A stretch of DNA of 50,102 nucleotides from an uncultured SAR116 cluster alpha proteobacterium (GTDB lineage: Bacteria > Pseudomonadota > Alphaproteobacteria > Puniceispirillales > Marisalimonadaceae): NCBI GenBank assembly GCA_902615325.1, contig CACMOJ010000011.1:1-50102 (forward strand), written 5' to 3'. Positions within the stretch are counted from its first letter, which is position 1; each line of letters starts with the position of its first letter. Positions 1 to 8,412 of the stretch are shown in pieces. Below the pieces are notes generated by a model that ran no database searches, was not told the origin of the DNA, and saw only the letters and a list, made by a program, of their open reading frames with translations. Both the position numbers and the translations under genes were made by a program.

Positions 1-17
1 ATATAGAATAATTAGCC

Positions 18-803
18 TTATTTATTTTCAATTTGGTTGATGAATTTTTTAATTTTATTTATAGACTCTTTTGGCTTATCAATCAAAGGATTATGTCCAC
101 AATTATTCAAAATTAACTTTTTTAATTTACCTTTTAAATTTTCTTCTAAAATTTCAATTTGAGATAGTGTTCCATATGGATCATCTTTACCTTGAATTGC
201 TAAAATTGGAATTTTTATGTCTTTTAAAATATGTGTGATATTCCAATTTTTAAATTTATCATCTAACCATACATCATTCCATCCATAAAATGCTATATCT
301 GGATTGTTATGATATTTTGATAATCTTTTCTTTAAATTATCTTCATAAACATTTCTAATTTCTCTAATTGACAAAATATTCATTTCTTCAATAAAGAAAT
401 GCGGTGCAATTAGGATTGTTCCCAGAATTTCATAATTATTATTGTCTAAAGTGGAATTAATTGCTGCAATCGTTGCGCCATCACTATGACCTAATAGGAA
501 TACTTTATTTAAATTAAATTCTGACAACAATTTAGGAAGATATTTTTCTGCCTCTAAATTCATATAATTTATGGGCCTTGGCAAATTTATAGTTGATGAT
601 TTTCCATATCCTGCTCTGGAGTAAACAAAAATATTTAAACCTACCTCCTTAAATAATCTCTCAGGAATATCTTTCCACATTTCTAATGATCCTAAACCCT
701 CATGCAAAAGCACAATTGTTGGAGTATTATTTTCAAATTCACCTATTGATAAAACTTCTAATTGTTGATCAAAAACGTTCTGAAAATAATTATTTTTTTT
801 CAT
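18..803 (-). CDS. Alpha/beta hydrolase fold protein
   Basis: A 261-residue soluble hydrolase with no signal peptide. An oxyanion-hole motif HEGLG lies at residues 34-38, the nucleophile elbow GHSDG puts the catalytic serine at about 107, the acid is in GKDDP (207/208), and the histidine is in NCGHNP (about 237), so the triad is complete. The fold covers esterases, thioesterases and C-C bond hydrolases and the sequence does not fix the substrate. The start codon overlaps the stop of the upstream aryl-CoA ligase by one base (TAATG), which implies translational coupling. The inference is that it acts in the same aromatic or acyl-CoA pathway. The gene is complete; its stop is 18 bases from the window edge. 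Confidence 0.85.
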   Translation of the reverse strand: MKKNNYFQNVFDQQLEVLSIGEFENNTPTIVLLHEGLGSLEMWKDIPERLFKEVGLNIFVYSRAGYGKSSTINLPRPINYMNLEAEKYLPKLLSEFNLNKVFLLGHSDGATIAAINSTLDNNNYEILGTILIAPHFFIEEMNILSIREIRNVYEDNLKKRLSKYHNNPDIAFYGWNDVWLDDKFKNWNITHILKDIKIPILAIQGKDDPYGTLSQIEILEENLKGKLKKLILNNCGHNPLIDKPKESINKIKKFINQIENK

Positions 804-2344
804 TATTTTCTTAATTTAAATCTTTGAATTTTACCAGTAGCAGTTTTAGGCAATGTTTTGACAAACTCAATAGATCTTGGGTATTTCCATAAACCAATTT
901 TTTCTTTTACAATCTCTTTTATTGTTTTTTCAATTTCTTTTAATTTTTCTTTTTGGTTTTGTTCTGTTTTGAGAATTATAAAAGCTTTTGATTTTACGAG
1001 ACCTTCATGATCAATTTCTGGTACGACTGCAGATTCTAAAACTTCATCATGATTTAGAATGGCTTGCTCAACTTCAAAAGGTGAAACCCATATCCCACTT
1101 ACTTTAAACATATCATCTGTTCTACCACAATATACGAACTTACCGTTTTTATTTCTAATATATTTATCCCCAGTTCTTGTCCATTCACCTTCAAATGTTT
1201 TTCTGCTTTTATCTCTCATGTTCCAGTACCCATCCGCAGAACTTTCTCCTTTTACAAGTAACTCTCCAATTTCATCATTATTAATTATGTTGTTATTTTC
1301 ATCTAATAATTTTAACTCATAGCCTGGAACAGCTATACCAGTTGTGCCGTACTCAATATCATCAACTTTGTTAGATAAAAATATATGCAACATTTCTGTT
1401 GACCCAATACCATCTAAAATATGCGTTGAGGTTAATTCATACCATTTTTTACCAATATTTTCCGGTAATGCCTCCCCAGCTGAAACAGAAATTTTTAAAT
1501 TTTTAAATCCATCAAAGTTATTTGATTTTCTAAAATCTAAAATTGCAGAAAATATAGTAGGAACTGCAAAAAAAGTTGTTACATTAAATTTATTTAATAA
1601 TGTAGAAACAACTTCAGGAGTCGGCCTTTCAGGAAGTAAAATAGTTGTGGCACCAACTGACATAGGGAAGGTCATAGCATTTCCTAGTCCATAAGCAAAA
1701 AATAACTTTGCTACAGAAAAAATAATGTCATTTTGGTGAATTTTTAAAACTTGTTTACCATAAGTTTTATATGTATATTCAAGACTTCCATGTACATGTT
1801 TAACGCCTTTTGGTTGACCAGTAGAACCAGAAGAATATAACCAAAATGCTATTTCATCTTTGGTACATTTTATAGTGTCTTGAAAGGAACATTTTTTAAT
1901 TTCTTCATCAAAATTTATATAATTAGATTTCTTTGTTCCAACTTCTATAATATGTTTTATACTAGCATTTTCTTTTACTGAGTTTTCAAAGGAACTTAAC
2001 AATCTAGAAGATATAAATACTGCTTTAGCTCTACTATTATTAATTATCTCATTAACAACTTCAGAAGATAATAAAGTATTTAGCAAAACAGGAACAACTC
2101 CTGATTTTAAACATCCCCAAAAAATAACTGGATAAGAAATAACGTCTTGCATTAAAATTATAACCCTATCCTCACGGTTTATTTTAAATTTTGAAAAGAA
2201 GTGTCTTAATTTGGAAGATTCTTTATACAAATCAGCATATGTAATGAATTTTTGTTTAGAACTATACTCTATAAAAGCTTTTTTTTCTTTTATATGACTA
2301 TCAACATGTCTATCTACAAAAAATAATGATGCGTTTTCATTCAT
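803..2344 (-). CDS. Benzoate-CoA ligase family acyl/aryl-CoA synthetase
   Basis: An ANL-superfamily adenylate-forming enzyme of 513 residues. Such enzymes activate a carboxylate with ATP and then transfer it to CoA. The P-loop YSSGSTGQPKG is at about 170-180, followed by the AKLFFAYGLGNA and ERPTPEVV blocks that I associate with benzoate-CoA ligases. The C-terminal catalytic lysine is in TATGKIQR (about K505). A TTG four codons further upstream is open, but GAGGAA sits 6 bases before the ATG at 2344, so I start there. Benzoate, hydroxybenzoate or a related aromatic acid is the likely substrate; the exact one is unknown. It is the first gene of a two-gene unit with the alpha/beta hydrolase. 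Confidence 0.87.
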   Translation of the reverse strand: MNENASLFFVDRHVDSHIKEKKAFIEYSSKQKFITYADLYKESSKLRHFFSKFKINREDRVIILMQDVISYPVIFWGCLKSGVVPVLLNTLLSSEVVNEIINNSRAKAVFISSRLLSSFENSVKENASIKHIIEVGTKKSNYINFDEEIKKCSFQDTIKCTKDEIAFWLYSSGSTGQPKGVKHVHGSLEYTYKTYGKQVLKIHQNDIIFSVAKLFFAYGLGNAMTFPMSVGATTILLPERPTPEVVSTLLNKFNVTTFFAVPTIFSAILDFRKSNNFDGFKNLKISVSAGEALPENIGKKWYELTSTHILDGIGSTEMLHIFLSNKVDDIEYGTTGIAVPGYELKLLDENNNIINNDEIGELLVKGESSADGYWNMRDKSRKTFEGEWTRTGDKYIRNKNGKFVYCGRTDDMFKVSGIWVSPFEVEQAILNHDEVLESAVVPEIDHEGLVKSKAFIILKTEQNQKEKLKEIEKTIKEIVKEKIGLWKYPRSIEFVKTLPKTATGKIQRFKLRK

Positions 2345-2471
2345 TTTATTCCTCAATCAGTTAATAAGATCATATTTTAAAAATTATATTAGATTATATT
2401 ATTAAGTTCAAATAACTTGCTTGCAAATATAAATTTGAATTATCATTACTTAAACTTTATTTAAGGAAATT

Positions 2472-3485
2472 ATGATTTTAAAACTCAAACTTATTAATTT
2501 TAAATTATTATGTTTTGTAATATTTTTATCTTTTTCTTCGTTTGCTTCAGCAGAAGATTTAATAAACCAGAAACAAATGTTAAAAAAGATTTTTGAATCA
2601 ATTGTAAATATTGATGCTAAAATACCTGAAGAAGCTAGAACATCAAACACATTAGGTAAGTTTCGTGAAGGTAGTGGAGTTGTAATTGATAGTAAAAATA
2701 TACTAACAATTGGTTATCTAATTTTGGAAGCTAGTGAAATAACAATTGGTTTATTTAATGGGAAAAAAATACCTGGGAAATTAACTGGATACGACCCTTA
2801 TACTGGATTTGGTATTGTATCTCCAATAATACCAATAGAGTTAAAGCCTTTAAAAATTGGTAATTCAGATGTAATAGATATAGATGAAAAACTTTATATT
2901 CTACCCTCCCAAAAACAAGGGCCAGGTTCCGAAGTAAAATTAGTATCTAGAAGACCTTTTTTTGGTTGGTGGGAATATTATTTAGAAAATCCAATTTATA
3001 CTTTTCCAACAAATCAATCATGGGCAGGTTCAGCGTTAACAAATATAAAGGGTGAAATTTTAGGAATAGGTTCACTTTTTATTAGAGATGCGACAAGCCC
3101 TGGTATTTTTTCACCTGGCAATATGTTTGTACCTGTGAACTTATTAAAGCCAATACTTCAAGATTTAAAAAAATATGGACATAGAAAGTCAGATTTAAAA
3201 CCCTACATCGGATTATCACCAATTGAAAATAAGGGTAAAATTATTGTGTCAAGAGTAAGTATTGATGGACCATCAGATATTGCAGGTATAAAAGAAAATG
3301 ATGTTATAATATCAATGAATGGAAATTTTATTAAAAGTTTACAAAATTTTTATTTATATTTATGGAATATTGGCAAAAGTGAAGCTTTGATTAATATCAC
3401 AGTTTTGAGAGATGGAAACAAAATTAACTTTAAAGTCAGATCTAAAGACAGAATGAATTATTATGTTAAGAATAAGACTTATTAA
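2472..3485 (+). CDS. Secreted DegP/HtrA-like protein with degenerate active site, plus PDZ domain
   Basis: A 337-residue protein with a signal peptide (about 1-27, cleavage after FASA). A trypsin-like domain of the S1C (DegP) type follows at about 60-230 and a PDZ domain at about 245-325 (DGPSDIAGIKENDVIISMNG). The fold landmarks GSGVVIDSKNILT, DPYTGFGIV and NIKGEILGIG align well with HtrA proteases. However, the histidine position reads Tyr82, the aspartate Gly112, and the serine Ala185 in NQSWAGSAL instead of GNSGGPL. It is therefore probably a non-proteolytic periplasmic chaperone or scaffold. The start follows AAGGAAATT. It is divergent from the aryl-CoA ligase, with a 127-base AT-rich promoter region between them. 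Confidence 0.82.
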   Translation: MILKLKLINFKLLCFVIFLSFSSFASAEDLINQKQMLKKIFESIVNIDAKIPEEARTSNTLGKFREGSGVVIDSKNILTIGYLILEASEITIGLFNGKKIPGKLTGYDPYTGFGIVSPIIPIELKPLKIGNSDVIDIDEKLYILPSQKQGPGSEVKLVSRRPFFGWWEYYLENPIYTFPTNQSWAGSALTNIKGEILGIGSLFIRDATSPGIFSPGNMFVPVNLLKPILQDLKKYGHRKSDLKPYIGLSPIENKGKIIVSRVSIDGPSDIAGIKENDVIISMNGNFIKSLQNFYLYLWNIGKSEALINITVLRDGNKINFKVRSKDRMNYYVKNKTY

Positions 3486-3503
3486 ATATATCAATTCAAT
3501 TAA

Positions 3504-3581
<78 letters not shown>

Positions 3582-3631
3582 TAATTAACAATATAATTAC
3601 AGACACAATTTAGATAGGTCAAGAAAAGAAA

Positions 3632-4144
3632 TCATTTATAAAATAATGATATTATCTTATTTTTGCTCATGATAGAAATTTCAAATAACATTCCAAAAAT
3701 AAAAGTTGAAATTAGTGTATTTATAAAGAACGGAATTGCTAAAACATAACATTGTAAAAGTCCATCAAAATTTTTTGCATAAAATTCTGAGAATAACCAA
3801 ACCCCCAAATTGGTACAAACAAAAAATATTACTGAGCTTAAAAATAATAAAAACAACCTAGAGAAAAAACTTTTATTAAACATACCAATAATACTGATTA
3901 AGGCCAGACTTCCCCAGGTAAAAATTAATAGATGATGGAATCCAATAAATAAGTCTGAAAAAGCAAAAGCCATTATCACAAATGAACTTGATCGTAAACC
4001 AAAATACATTGATGAATATAATGTTAAAGCAAGTACTGGAGTAAAATTTGGTGGATGAGGGAAGTATCTAAAGACAAAGATAAACAAAAAGATAGATAAA
4101 AAAATTGAGAATTTTTTTCCTAAATTATTATATTTAAAACTCAT
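3632..4144 (-). CDS. DUF6580-type integral membrane protein, putative B12-related transport component
   Basis: A 170-residue, strongly hydrophobic protein with about five membrane segments. The FRYFPHPPNFTPVLAL block after the first segment matches what I recall of DUF6580, annotated as a putative transport protein and resembling substrate-binding (S) components of ECF transporters. Its start overlaps the stop of the BtuB-like receptor by one base (TAATG), so it is made from the same cobalamin-riboswitch mRNA. From this context I infer inner-membrane uptake of cobalamin or a precursor. No ATPase or T component is present in the window. Function is not experimentally established to my knowledge. 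Confidence 0.7.
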   Translation of the reverse strand: MSFKYNNLGKKFSIFLSIFLFIFVFRYFPHPPNFTPVLALTLYSSMYFGLRSSSFVIMAFAFSDLFIGFHHLLIFTWGSLALISIIGMFNKSFFSRLFLLFLSSVIFFVCTNLGVWLFSEFYAKNFDGLLQCYVLAIPFFINTLISTFIFGMLFEISIMSKNKIISLFYK

Positions 4145-5955
4145 TAAAATTCACTTTCCACGCCACCAAAAAATGATATTCCTGGCGTATTATAATTTCT
4201 ATTAACTTCATAATCTTGATCTAAAATATTAGATATTTTGAAGTTACTTTTTAAATTATTATCAATTTTATAATTAAAATTATAATTCACAAGAGAAAAC
4301 GACGGTAATTCATTAGAGCTAGTATCATAGGCTCTTTCTTGATAAATGTACTCAAGTTGATTATTAATTTTATCTGACATTTTATAGTCAAACAAGCTAC
4401 TAAATTTATGCATGGGAACTAAAGCCCCTTTGGTGCCATCATTTTTATCACTGTCTGTTTTTGTATATGAAAAATATAAATCAAGATTCTCTATAATATC
4501 GTATTTATTAACTGATACTTCATAACCAGAAATTTCTGTAAATCCTGAACCCTGTCGGTATCCACCTCCAGAATATTCTATTTCATTATCAATTTCGCTA
4601 TTAAATACAGATGAAGATACTAAAAAACCTGACTTATAATTATTATAATCAAAACCTAACTCTTTATTTGTTGTTATTTCTGGCTCAAGTTTATTTATCC
4701 CACTTGCTAGATTATTACTTTCATATAAAGAAGGAGGCCTATAACCTGTTCCAAAAGAGGTTTTTAATTTAAAATTCTTAAAAAGATTGTAACCTAATTG
4801 AACTCTATGACTATCATGAGTACCATATATTTGATCATGATCAGTTCTTAATGACACATCTAAAAGACTATTTTTAGTTGGCTTAATTTGACTATAAATA
4901 TATTGGGCATCTGATTCTCTTTTTTCTCGTACATTAGATGTTTTATATTTGGTATTGTTATATTCTATTCCAAATCCAATCAAATCATTTTTGTTAATTT
5001 GTTTTTGAATTTTATATTCTACTTTTTGCTGCTTAGAACTTTGATTCGAAACATAAGAACCAGCAGTTTTTCTGTTAACTCTTGTAGGATTGTAATTTAA
5101 TATGTGTTTAGTTCGGTTCCCCATTTGGAACTCAAAAGTAACTAAACCTGATTGAATATTTGTTCTGCTAAAGTCATGATTGTCTGTCTGATCCCAGTTA
5201 TCATATTCATATTTAGAGGATGAATCTCTAAAAACGAATGTAACTTTATTTTTATTTTCGTCATTTTTTAATGTGGATTTAAAAGTCAAGGATCCTTCAT
5301 TGTAAGCATCTTTCTCTGTGTTTAAGCCATTTTTATTACCTGATGATATCCCATCAGAATGGCTAAAATTTGTACCTAACGATATTTTTACATTTTTCTG
5401 ACCTTTAGAATAGTATGTACCAGAGTAAATAGAATTATTAGAACCAAACTTTAATTTTTGTCTAAATTTTTCTCCATTAAATATGCCTTCGTCTGTTGTT
5501 ATAGCTATAACACCTCCAGCAGCCTGCCCTCCATGAACAGAACCTTGAGGAGACTTTAATATTTCTATTTTTTTTATATCATCTAATGCAATATTTTGGA
5601 TATAAGTTTCAGCTTGAGGCGCAGTAGGATCTGAAATATTCATTCCATCTATAACAACCTTTAAGTATTTTTTTGGAAAGCCTCTCAAAAAATATGAAGG
5701 TTTTGAGCCTGGGCCGCCTGTAGATGCAATGCCTATTGAACTTTCAGTTTTCAACAAATCAACTAGATTAGTTGCAGATGATTTTTCAATGTCTTTTTTT
5801 GTAATAACTTTAATGAATGAATTTGTGTTTTTAATTTTTTGTTCAAAACCTAAGGGTGTTACTACTATATTTATAAGTTCGTCATCCAGTGTTTGAGAAT
5901 ATGATTTTAAACTAATAAAAAAATTAATAATAAAAATTAAGATTGCTTTTAACAT
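4144..5955 (-). CDS. btuB: TonB-dependent outer-membrane receptor, BtuB-like (vitamin B12)
   Basis: A 603-residue TonB-dependent receptor. The signal peptide covers about residues 1-20. A TonB-box-like stretch INIVVTP follows at about 29-35, then a plug domain (LLKTESSIGIASTGGPGSKP, MNISDPTAP, EILKSPQGSVHGGQAAGGVI), then a long beta-barrel ending in aromatic Phe. The open frame extends six codons upstream to a TTG, but GGAGGT lies just before the ATG at 5955, so that start is chosen. The length matches BtuB (about 600). A cobalamin riboswitch occupies the leader, which strongly supports B12 as the ligand. The downstream DUF6580 gene is coupled to it. Confidence 0.9.
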   Translation of the reverse strand: MLKAILIFIINFFISLKSYSQTLDDELINIVVTPLGFEQKIKNTNSFIKVITKKDIEKSSATNLVDLLKTESSIGIASTGGPGSKPSYFLRGFPKKYLKVVIDGMNISDPTAPQAETYIQNIALDDIKKIEILKSPQGSVHGGQAAGGVIAITTDEGIFNGEKFRQKLKFGSNNSIYSGTYYSKGQKNVKISLGTNFSHSDGISSGNKNGLNTEKDAYNEGSLTFKSTLKNDENKNKVTFVFRDSSSKYEYDNWDQTDNHDFSRTNIQSGLVTFEFQMGNRTKHILNYNPTRVNRKTAGSYVSNQSSKQQKVEYKIQKQINKNDLIGFGIEYNNTKYKTSNVREKRESDAQYIYSQIKPTKNSLLDVSLRTDHDQIYGTHDSHRVQLGYNLFKNFKLKTSFGTGYRPPSLYESNNLASGINKLEPEITTNKELGFDYNNYKSGFLVSSSVFNSEIDNEIEYSGGGYRQGSGFTEISGYEVSVNKYDIIENLDLYFSYTKTDSDKNDGTKGALVPMHKFSSLFDYKMSDKINNQLEYIYQERAYDTSSNELPSFSLVNYNFNYKIDNNLKSNFKISNILDQDYEVNRNYNTPGISFFGGVESEF

Positions 5956-6007
5956 AAATACCTCCAAGCTCAATCATATTTGACGTCGCTAAACGATATT
6001 CACGCAT

Positions 6008-6206
6008 AAATTGTTAACCCGACAATTTAAGAAGCGACAATGTATGGCAGGTATCCTGACTCATGATCTAATTAAAACACCTTCCCGATTTCTCAGTGGT
6101 TTTTGTTTTAACGCTTCACATACAGTTGCGGGTACAGTATTGGCTTCGTAAATTACATTACCAATTTCCCATTTTAAGCTTGAACATAAGTTCAAAGCAC
6201 CTATAC
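6008..6206 (-). promoter_or_regulatory. Cobalamin (B12) riboswitch
   Basis: On the minus strand the leader contains the conserved cobalamin aptamer pieces in order: TAGGTGC, AATGGGAA, GCCAATACTGTACCCGCAAC, CCACTGAGAAATCGGGAAGG, and the B12 box GAGTCAGGATACCTGCC (6046-6062). The L5 loop ACCCG (6129-6133) can pair with CGGGT (6017-6021) in the loop of a 7-bp hairpin (6008-6014 with 6022-6028), the known L5-L13 kissing interaction. A further pairing of GTCGCT (6033-6038) with AGCGAC (5985-5990) may form the expression platform. No U-tract follows it, so control is probably translational, acting on the ribosome site before 5955. Confidence 0.95.
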
Positions 6207-6214
6207 ATTAATTA

Positions 6215-6244
6215 ATTATAAATATATAAAATTTAAAAAGTAAA
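6215..6244 (-). promoter_or_regulatory. Putative sigma-70 promoter for the riboswitch-btuB transcript
   Basis: On the minus strand a perfect -10 box TATAAT (6215-6220) lies 18 bases from TTTACT (6239-6244, four of six matches to the -35 consensus). Transcription would start near 6208, right where the riboswitch aptamer begins. The region is very AT-rich, so a chance match is possible; the fit to the aptamer 5' end is the main support. Confidence 0.5.
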
Positions 6245-6251
6245 TAAAATT

Positions 6252-7076
6252 ATGACAATTTTTATTTTTGGTTTTGGACAAGTTAGTAAAGAGTTAGCGA
6301 AAAATCTTTCAAAGGAGAAAAATCAAGATTTTAAAATTGTTTCTAGAAATACTGAAAATTTTTTAAATTATGAATTTTTAAAAATAAACTTTTTTAAAGA
6401 AAACAAATTAAATTTTTCTGATTCAACATTGATCTCAACAATCCCTCCTAACGAAAAATGTGAAGATTTTATTTTAAAAAATATACCAAAATTAAACTTA
6501 AAATCTTTTTCTAGAATTATATATATATCGTCAACATCTGTTTACCAAAGTGGAGATGTAAATGAATTAACAAACCCTGAGCCAGCAACTAAACTTGGAA
6601 TTAGAAGGTTATCAATTGAAAAACAGTGGCAGGAAATAAATAAAAAAACTGTTATTATTAGATCAGGTGGTATCTATAGTAAATCCAATAACATTATAAC
6701 GAAATTCTTAAAGGGTGATCATAAAATTATTTTTAAAAAAAATCACTTTACCAATAGAATCCATATTGAGGATCTTGTAGGCATAATTCTTAAAATCATA
6801 AAAGCTAAAAATATAAATGGTATAATTAATGCAACAGATAGTTTTTTTGTTAATACCTTTGAACTAATTAATAAACTAAGTAAAGAGTTTTCATTACCTA
6901 AACCAAAAAAAATCAACTATGATGACAAATCAATAAACCAAAATATTAGATCTTTTTATCAAATATCCAAAAAAGTTTATAGTATTAGATTAAGTAATGA
7001 CTTAGGTTATAAATTTATTTATCCAAGAATTGACAAATTTTTGAATTCTTTGTTAGAAAAAGAACTTAATACATGA
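6252..7076 (+). CDS. NAD-dependent epimerase/dehydratase-like SDR (YeeZ-like)
   Basis: A 274-residue extended-SDR-like protein. The N-terminal nucleotide-binding motif is GFGQVSKELA (residues 7-16), and the central YISSTSVYQSG strand is typical of NAD-dependent epimerases. A later block, TNRIHIEDLVGII, matches the usual R-I-H-V-x-D region. The classical YxxxK active-site pair is not clear: the expected segment reads GIRRLSIEKQW. This resembles the YeeZ subgroup, whose substrate is unknown. It ends in an ATGA overlap with the ferredoxin-NADP reductase gene, so the two are probably co-translated. The Shine-Dalgarno sequence is weak. Confidence 0.75.
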   Translation: MTIFIFGFGQVSKELAKNLSKEKNQDFKIVSRNTENFLNYEFLKINFFKENKLNFSDSTLISTIPPNEKCEDFILKNIPKLNLKSFSRIIYISSTSVYQSGDVNELTNPEPATKLGIRRLSIEKQWQEINKKTVIIRSGGIYSKSNNIITKFLKGDHKIIFKKNHFTNRIHIEDLVGIILKIIKAKNINGIINATDSFFVNTFELINKLSKEFSLPKPKKINYDDKSINQNIRSFYQISKKVYSIRLSNDLGYKFIYPRIDKFLNSLLEKELNT

Positions 7077-7840
7077 GCAAATTTTTACAAAAAGTTTTAT
7101 CAGTAACTCATTGGACTGATAATTTATTTTCATTTCAAATTGAAAGACCAAAAGATTTTAAATTTAAATCTGGTGAGTTTGTAATGATTGGACTTCCGGA
7201 TAGTGAGAAACCTGTTTTAAGAGCTTATTCAATTTGTTCTCCAAATTGGGATGAGAAATTAGAATTCTATTCAATAATAGTGGAAAATGGCCCCTTAACA
7301 TCTAAATTAAAAAATATTAAAATTAACGATGAAATTATATTAATGTCTAAATCTACTGGAACTTTAATTTTAGATGCATTAAAACCAGGAAAAAGACTTT
7401 TTCTTTTTTCGACAGGAACTGGATTTGCTCCATTTTCTTCTATAATAAGAGACCCTGAAACCTATGATAAGTTTGAACAAATTATAGTTACTCATACTTG
7501 TAGATATAAAAATGAACTTAAATATAGTGAAAAAATTATTAATGAATGCTTTGATGATGAAATTTTAAAAAGTTTTACAAACAACAAGTTAATTTATTAC
7601 AAAACCACGACCCAAGATATTTCAGAATTTAATGGAAGAATTACAAATAAAATTCAAGATGAATCATTTTATAATGATTTAAAACTGACTGATTTAAATT
7701 CTTTATATGATTGTGTTATGATTTGTGGATCTTTAAATTTTAATAATGAATTAAAAAAACTTCTTGTAGATAAAGGTTTTGAAGAGGGAGCAACAAATAA
7801 ACCAAATACATTTGTTTTAGAAAAAGCATTTGTAGGTTGA
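7073..7840 (+). CDS. fpr: Ferredoxin/flavodoxin-NADP+ reductase
   Basis: A 255-residue bacterial ferredoxin-NADP+ reductase that moves electrons between NADPH and ferredoxin or flavodoxin. The FAD-binding motif RAYSICSP is at about residue 70, and the NADP-binding segment FSTGTGFAPF is at about 122-131. VMICGS and a C-terminal tail ending EKAFVG are typical of bacterial Fpr, in which the terminal residues cover the flavin. The length matches the family. The start codon overlaps the preceding SDR gene by 4 bases. Possible partners are Fe-S or oxidative-stress pathways; none is fixed by position here. Confidence 0.9.
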   Translation: MSKFLQKVLSVTHWTDNLFSFQIERPKDFKFKSGEFVMIGLPDSEKPVLRAYSICSPNWDEKLEFYSIIVENGPLTSKLKNIKINDEIILMSKSTGTLILDALKPGKRLFLFSTGTGFAPFSSIIRDPETYDKFEQIIVTHTCRYKNELKYSEKIINECFDDEILKSFTNNKLIYYKTTTQDISEFNGRITNKIQDESFYNDLKLTDLNSLYDCVMICGSLNFNNELKKLLVDKGFEEGATNKPNTFVLEKAFVG

Positions 7841-7844
7841 TTTA

Positions 7845-7920
7845 TGGTGGGCGGTGAGAGGCTCGAACTCCCGACATTCTCGGTGTAAACGAGATGCTCT
7901 ACCAACTGAGCTAACCGCCC
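7845..7920 (-). tRNA. tRNA-Val (TAC)
   Basis: The reverse complement forms a full cloverleaf with encoded CCA. The acceptor stem is GGGCGGT/ACCGCCC, the anticodon arm is CTCGT-TTACACC-GAG type with anticodon TAC, and the T arm contains GTTCGAG. It lies four bases past the fpr stop on the opposite strand. A tRNA-Val beside the HU-lon block is a familiar alphaproteobacterial arrangement. Confidence 0.96.
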
Positions 7921-8016
7921 TTATGACAAAATTATTAATATAGAATATTGTCAGATAAAAATGAACTCGATACAGTATGTAATTATTGATTGATAAATGA
8001 TTTTTATGAATATCAT

Positions 8017-8051
8017 AAAATTAAAGTAGCATTTTAAGCTACTTTAATTTT
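8017..8051 (-). terminator. Rho-independent terminator after the HU gene
   Basis: A perfect 14-bp inverted repeat (AAAATTAAAGTAGC / GCTACTTTAATTTT) with a 7-base loop begins 12 bases past the HU stop codon. The arms end in A and T runs, so it can act as an intrinsic terminator. It would end the tig-clpP-clpX-lon-HU transcription unit before the tRNA-Val promoter. Confidence 0.8.
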
Positions 8052-8063
8052 CAAATTTAAGTT

Positions 8064-8336
8064 TTAATTAACTGCATCCTTAAGTGGAGTTCCTGGTTTA
8101 AATTTAGGCATCTTAGAAGCTTTAATTTGAATTGGTTCGCCAGTTCTAGGGTTACGTCCAGTTGTTGCTTTTCTATGAGCCACTGAAAATGTTCCAAAAC
8201 CAACAATTCTTACATCACCTCCAGACTTTAAAGCTCCTGTAATCGAGCCAATCACACCGTCAACAGCTTTACCTGCATCTGATTTAGATAGACCTGACGC
8301 CTCAGCTACACTAGCGATTAATTCATTTTTATTCAT
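8064..8336 (-). CDS. hup: DNA-binding protein HU
   Basis: A 90-residue nucleoid protein of the HU/IHF family. It has the N-terminal dimerisation helices (MNKNELIASVAEASGLSKSD), the VRIVGFGTFSV strand, and the beta-arm signature GRNPRTGEPIQIKASKMPKFKPG that intercalates into DNA. The frame is open four codons further to a TTG, but GGAGG precedes the ATG at 8336 by 5-6 bases, so I use that start. A 76-base gap separates it from lon, enough for its own promoter, as is usual for HU genes downstream of lon. Confidence 0.95.
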   Translation of the reverse strand: MNKNELIASVAEASGLSKSDAGKAVDGVIGSITGALKSGGDVRIVGFGTFSVAHRKATTGRNPRTGEPIQIKASKMPKFKPGTPLKDAVN

Positions 8337-8412
8337 GCAAACCTCCAATAAATAATAAAAACATTTTATAATACATTAAGAAATAAAGTAATTGCAAACA
8401 AATAAATAATTT

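Noticed and set aside
1059-1694. Open frames on the plus strand across the aryl-CoA ligase gene.
   Set aside because: They are antisense shadows of a well-conserved enzyme with no ribosome sites or recognisable domains; the same holds for similar short frames across the window.
5985-6038. An intrinsic terminator between the riboswitch and btuB.
   Set aside because: The pairing segments are only 6 bp and are not followed by a U-tract; a translational platform is more likely.
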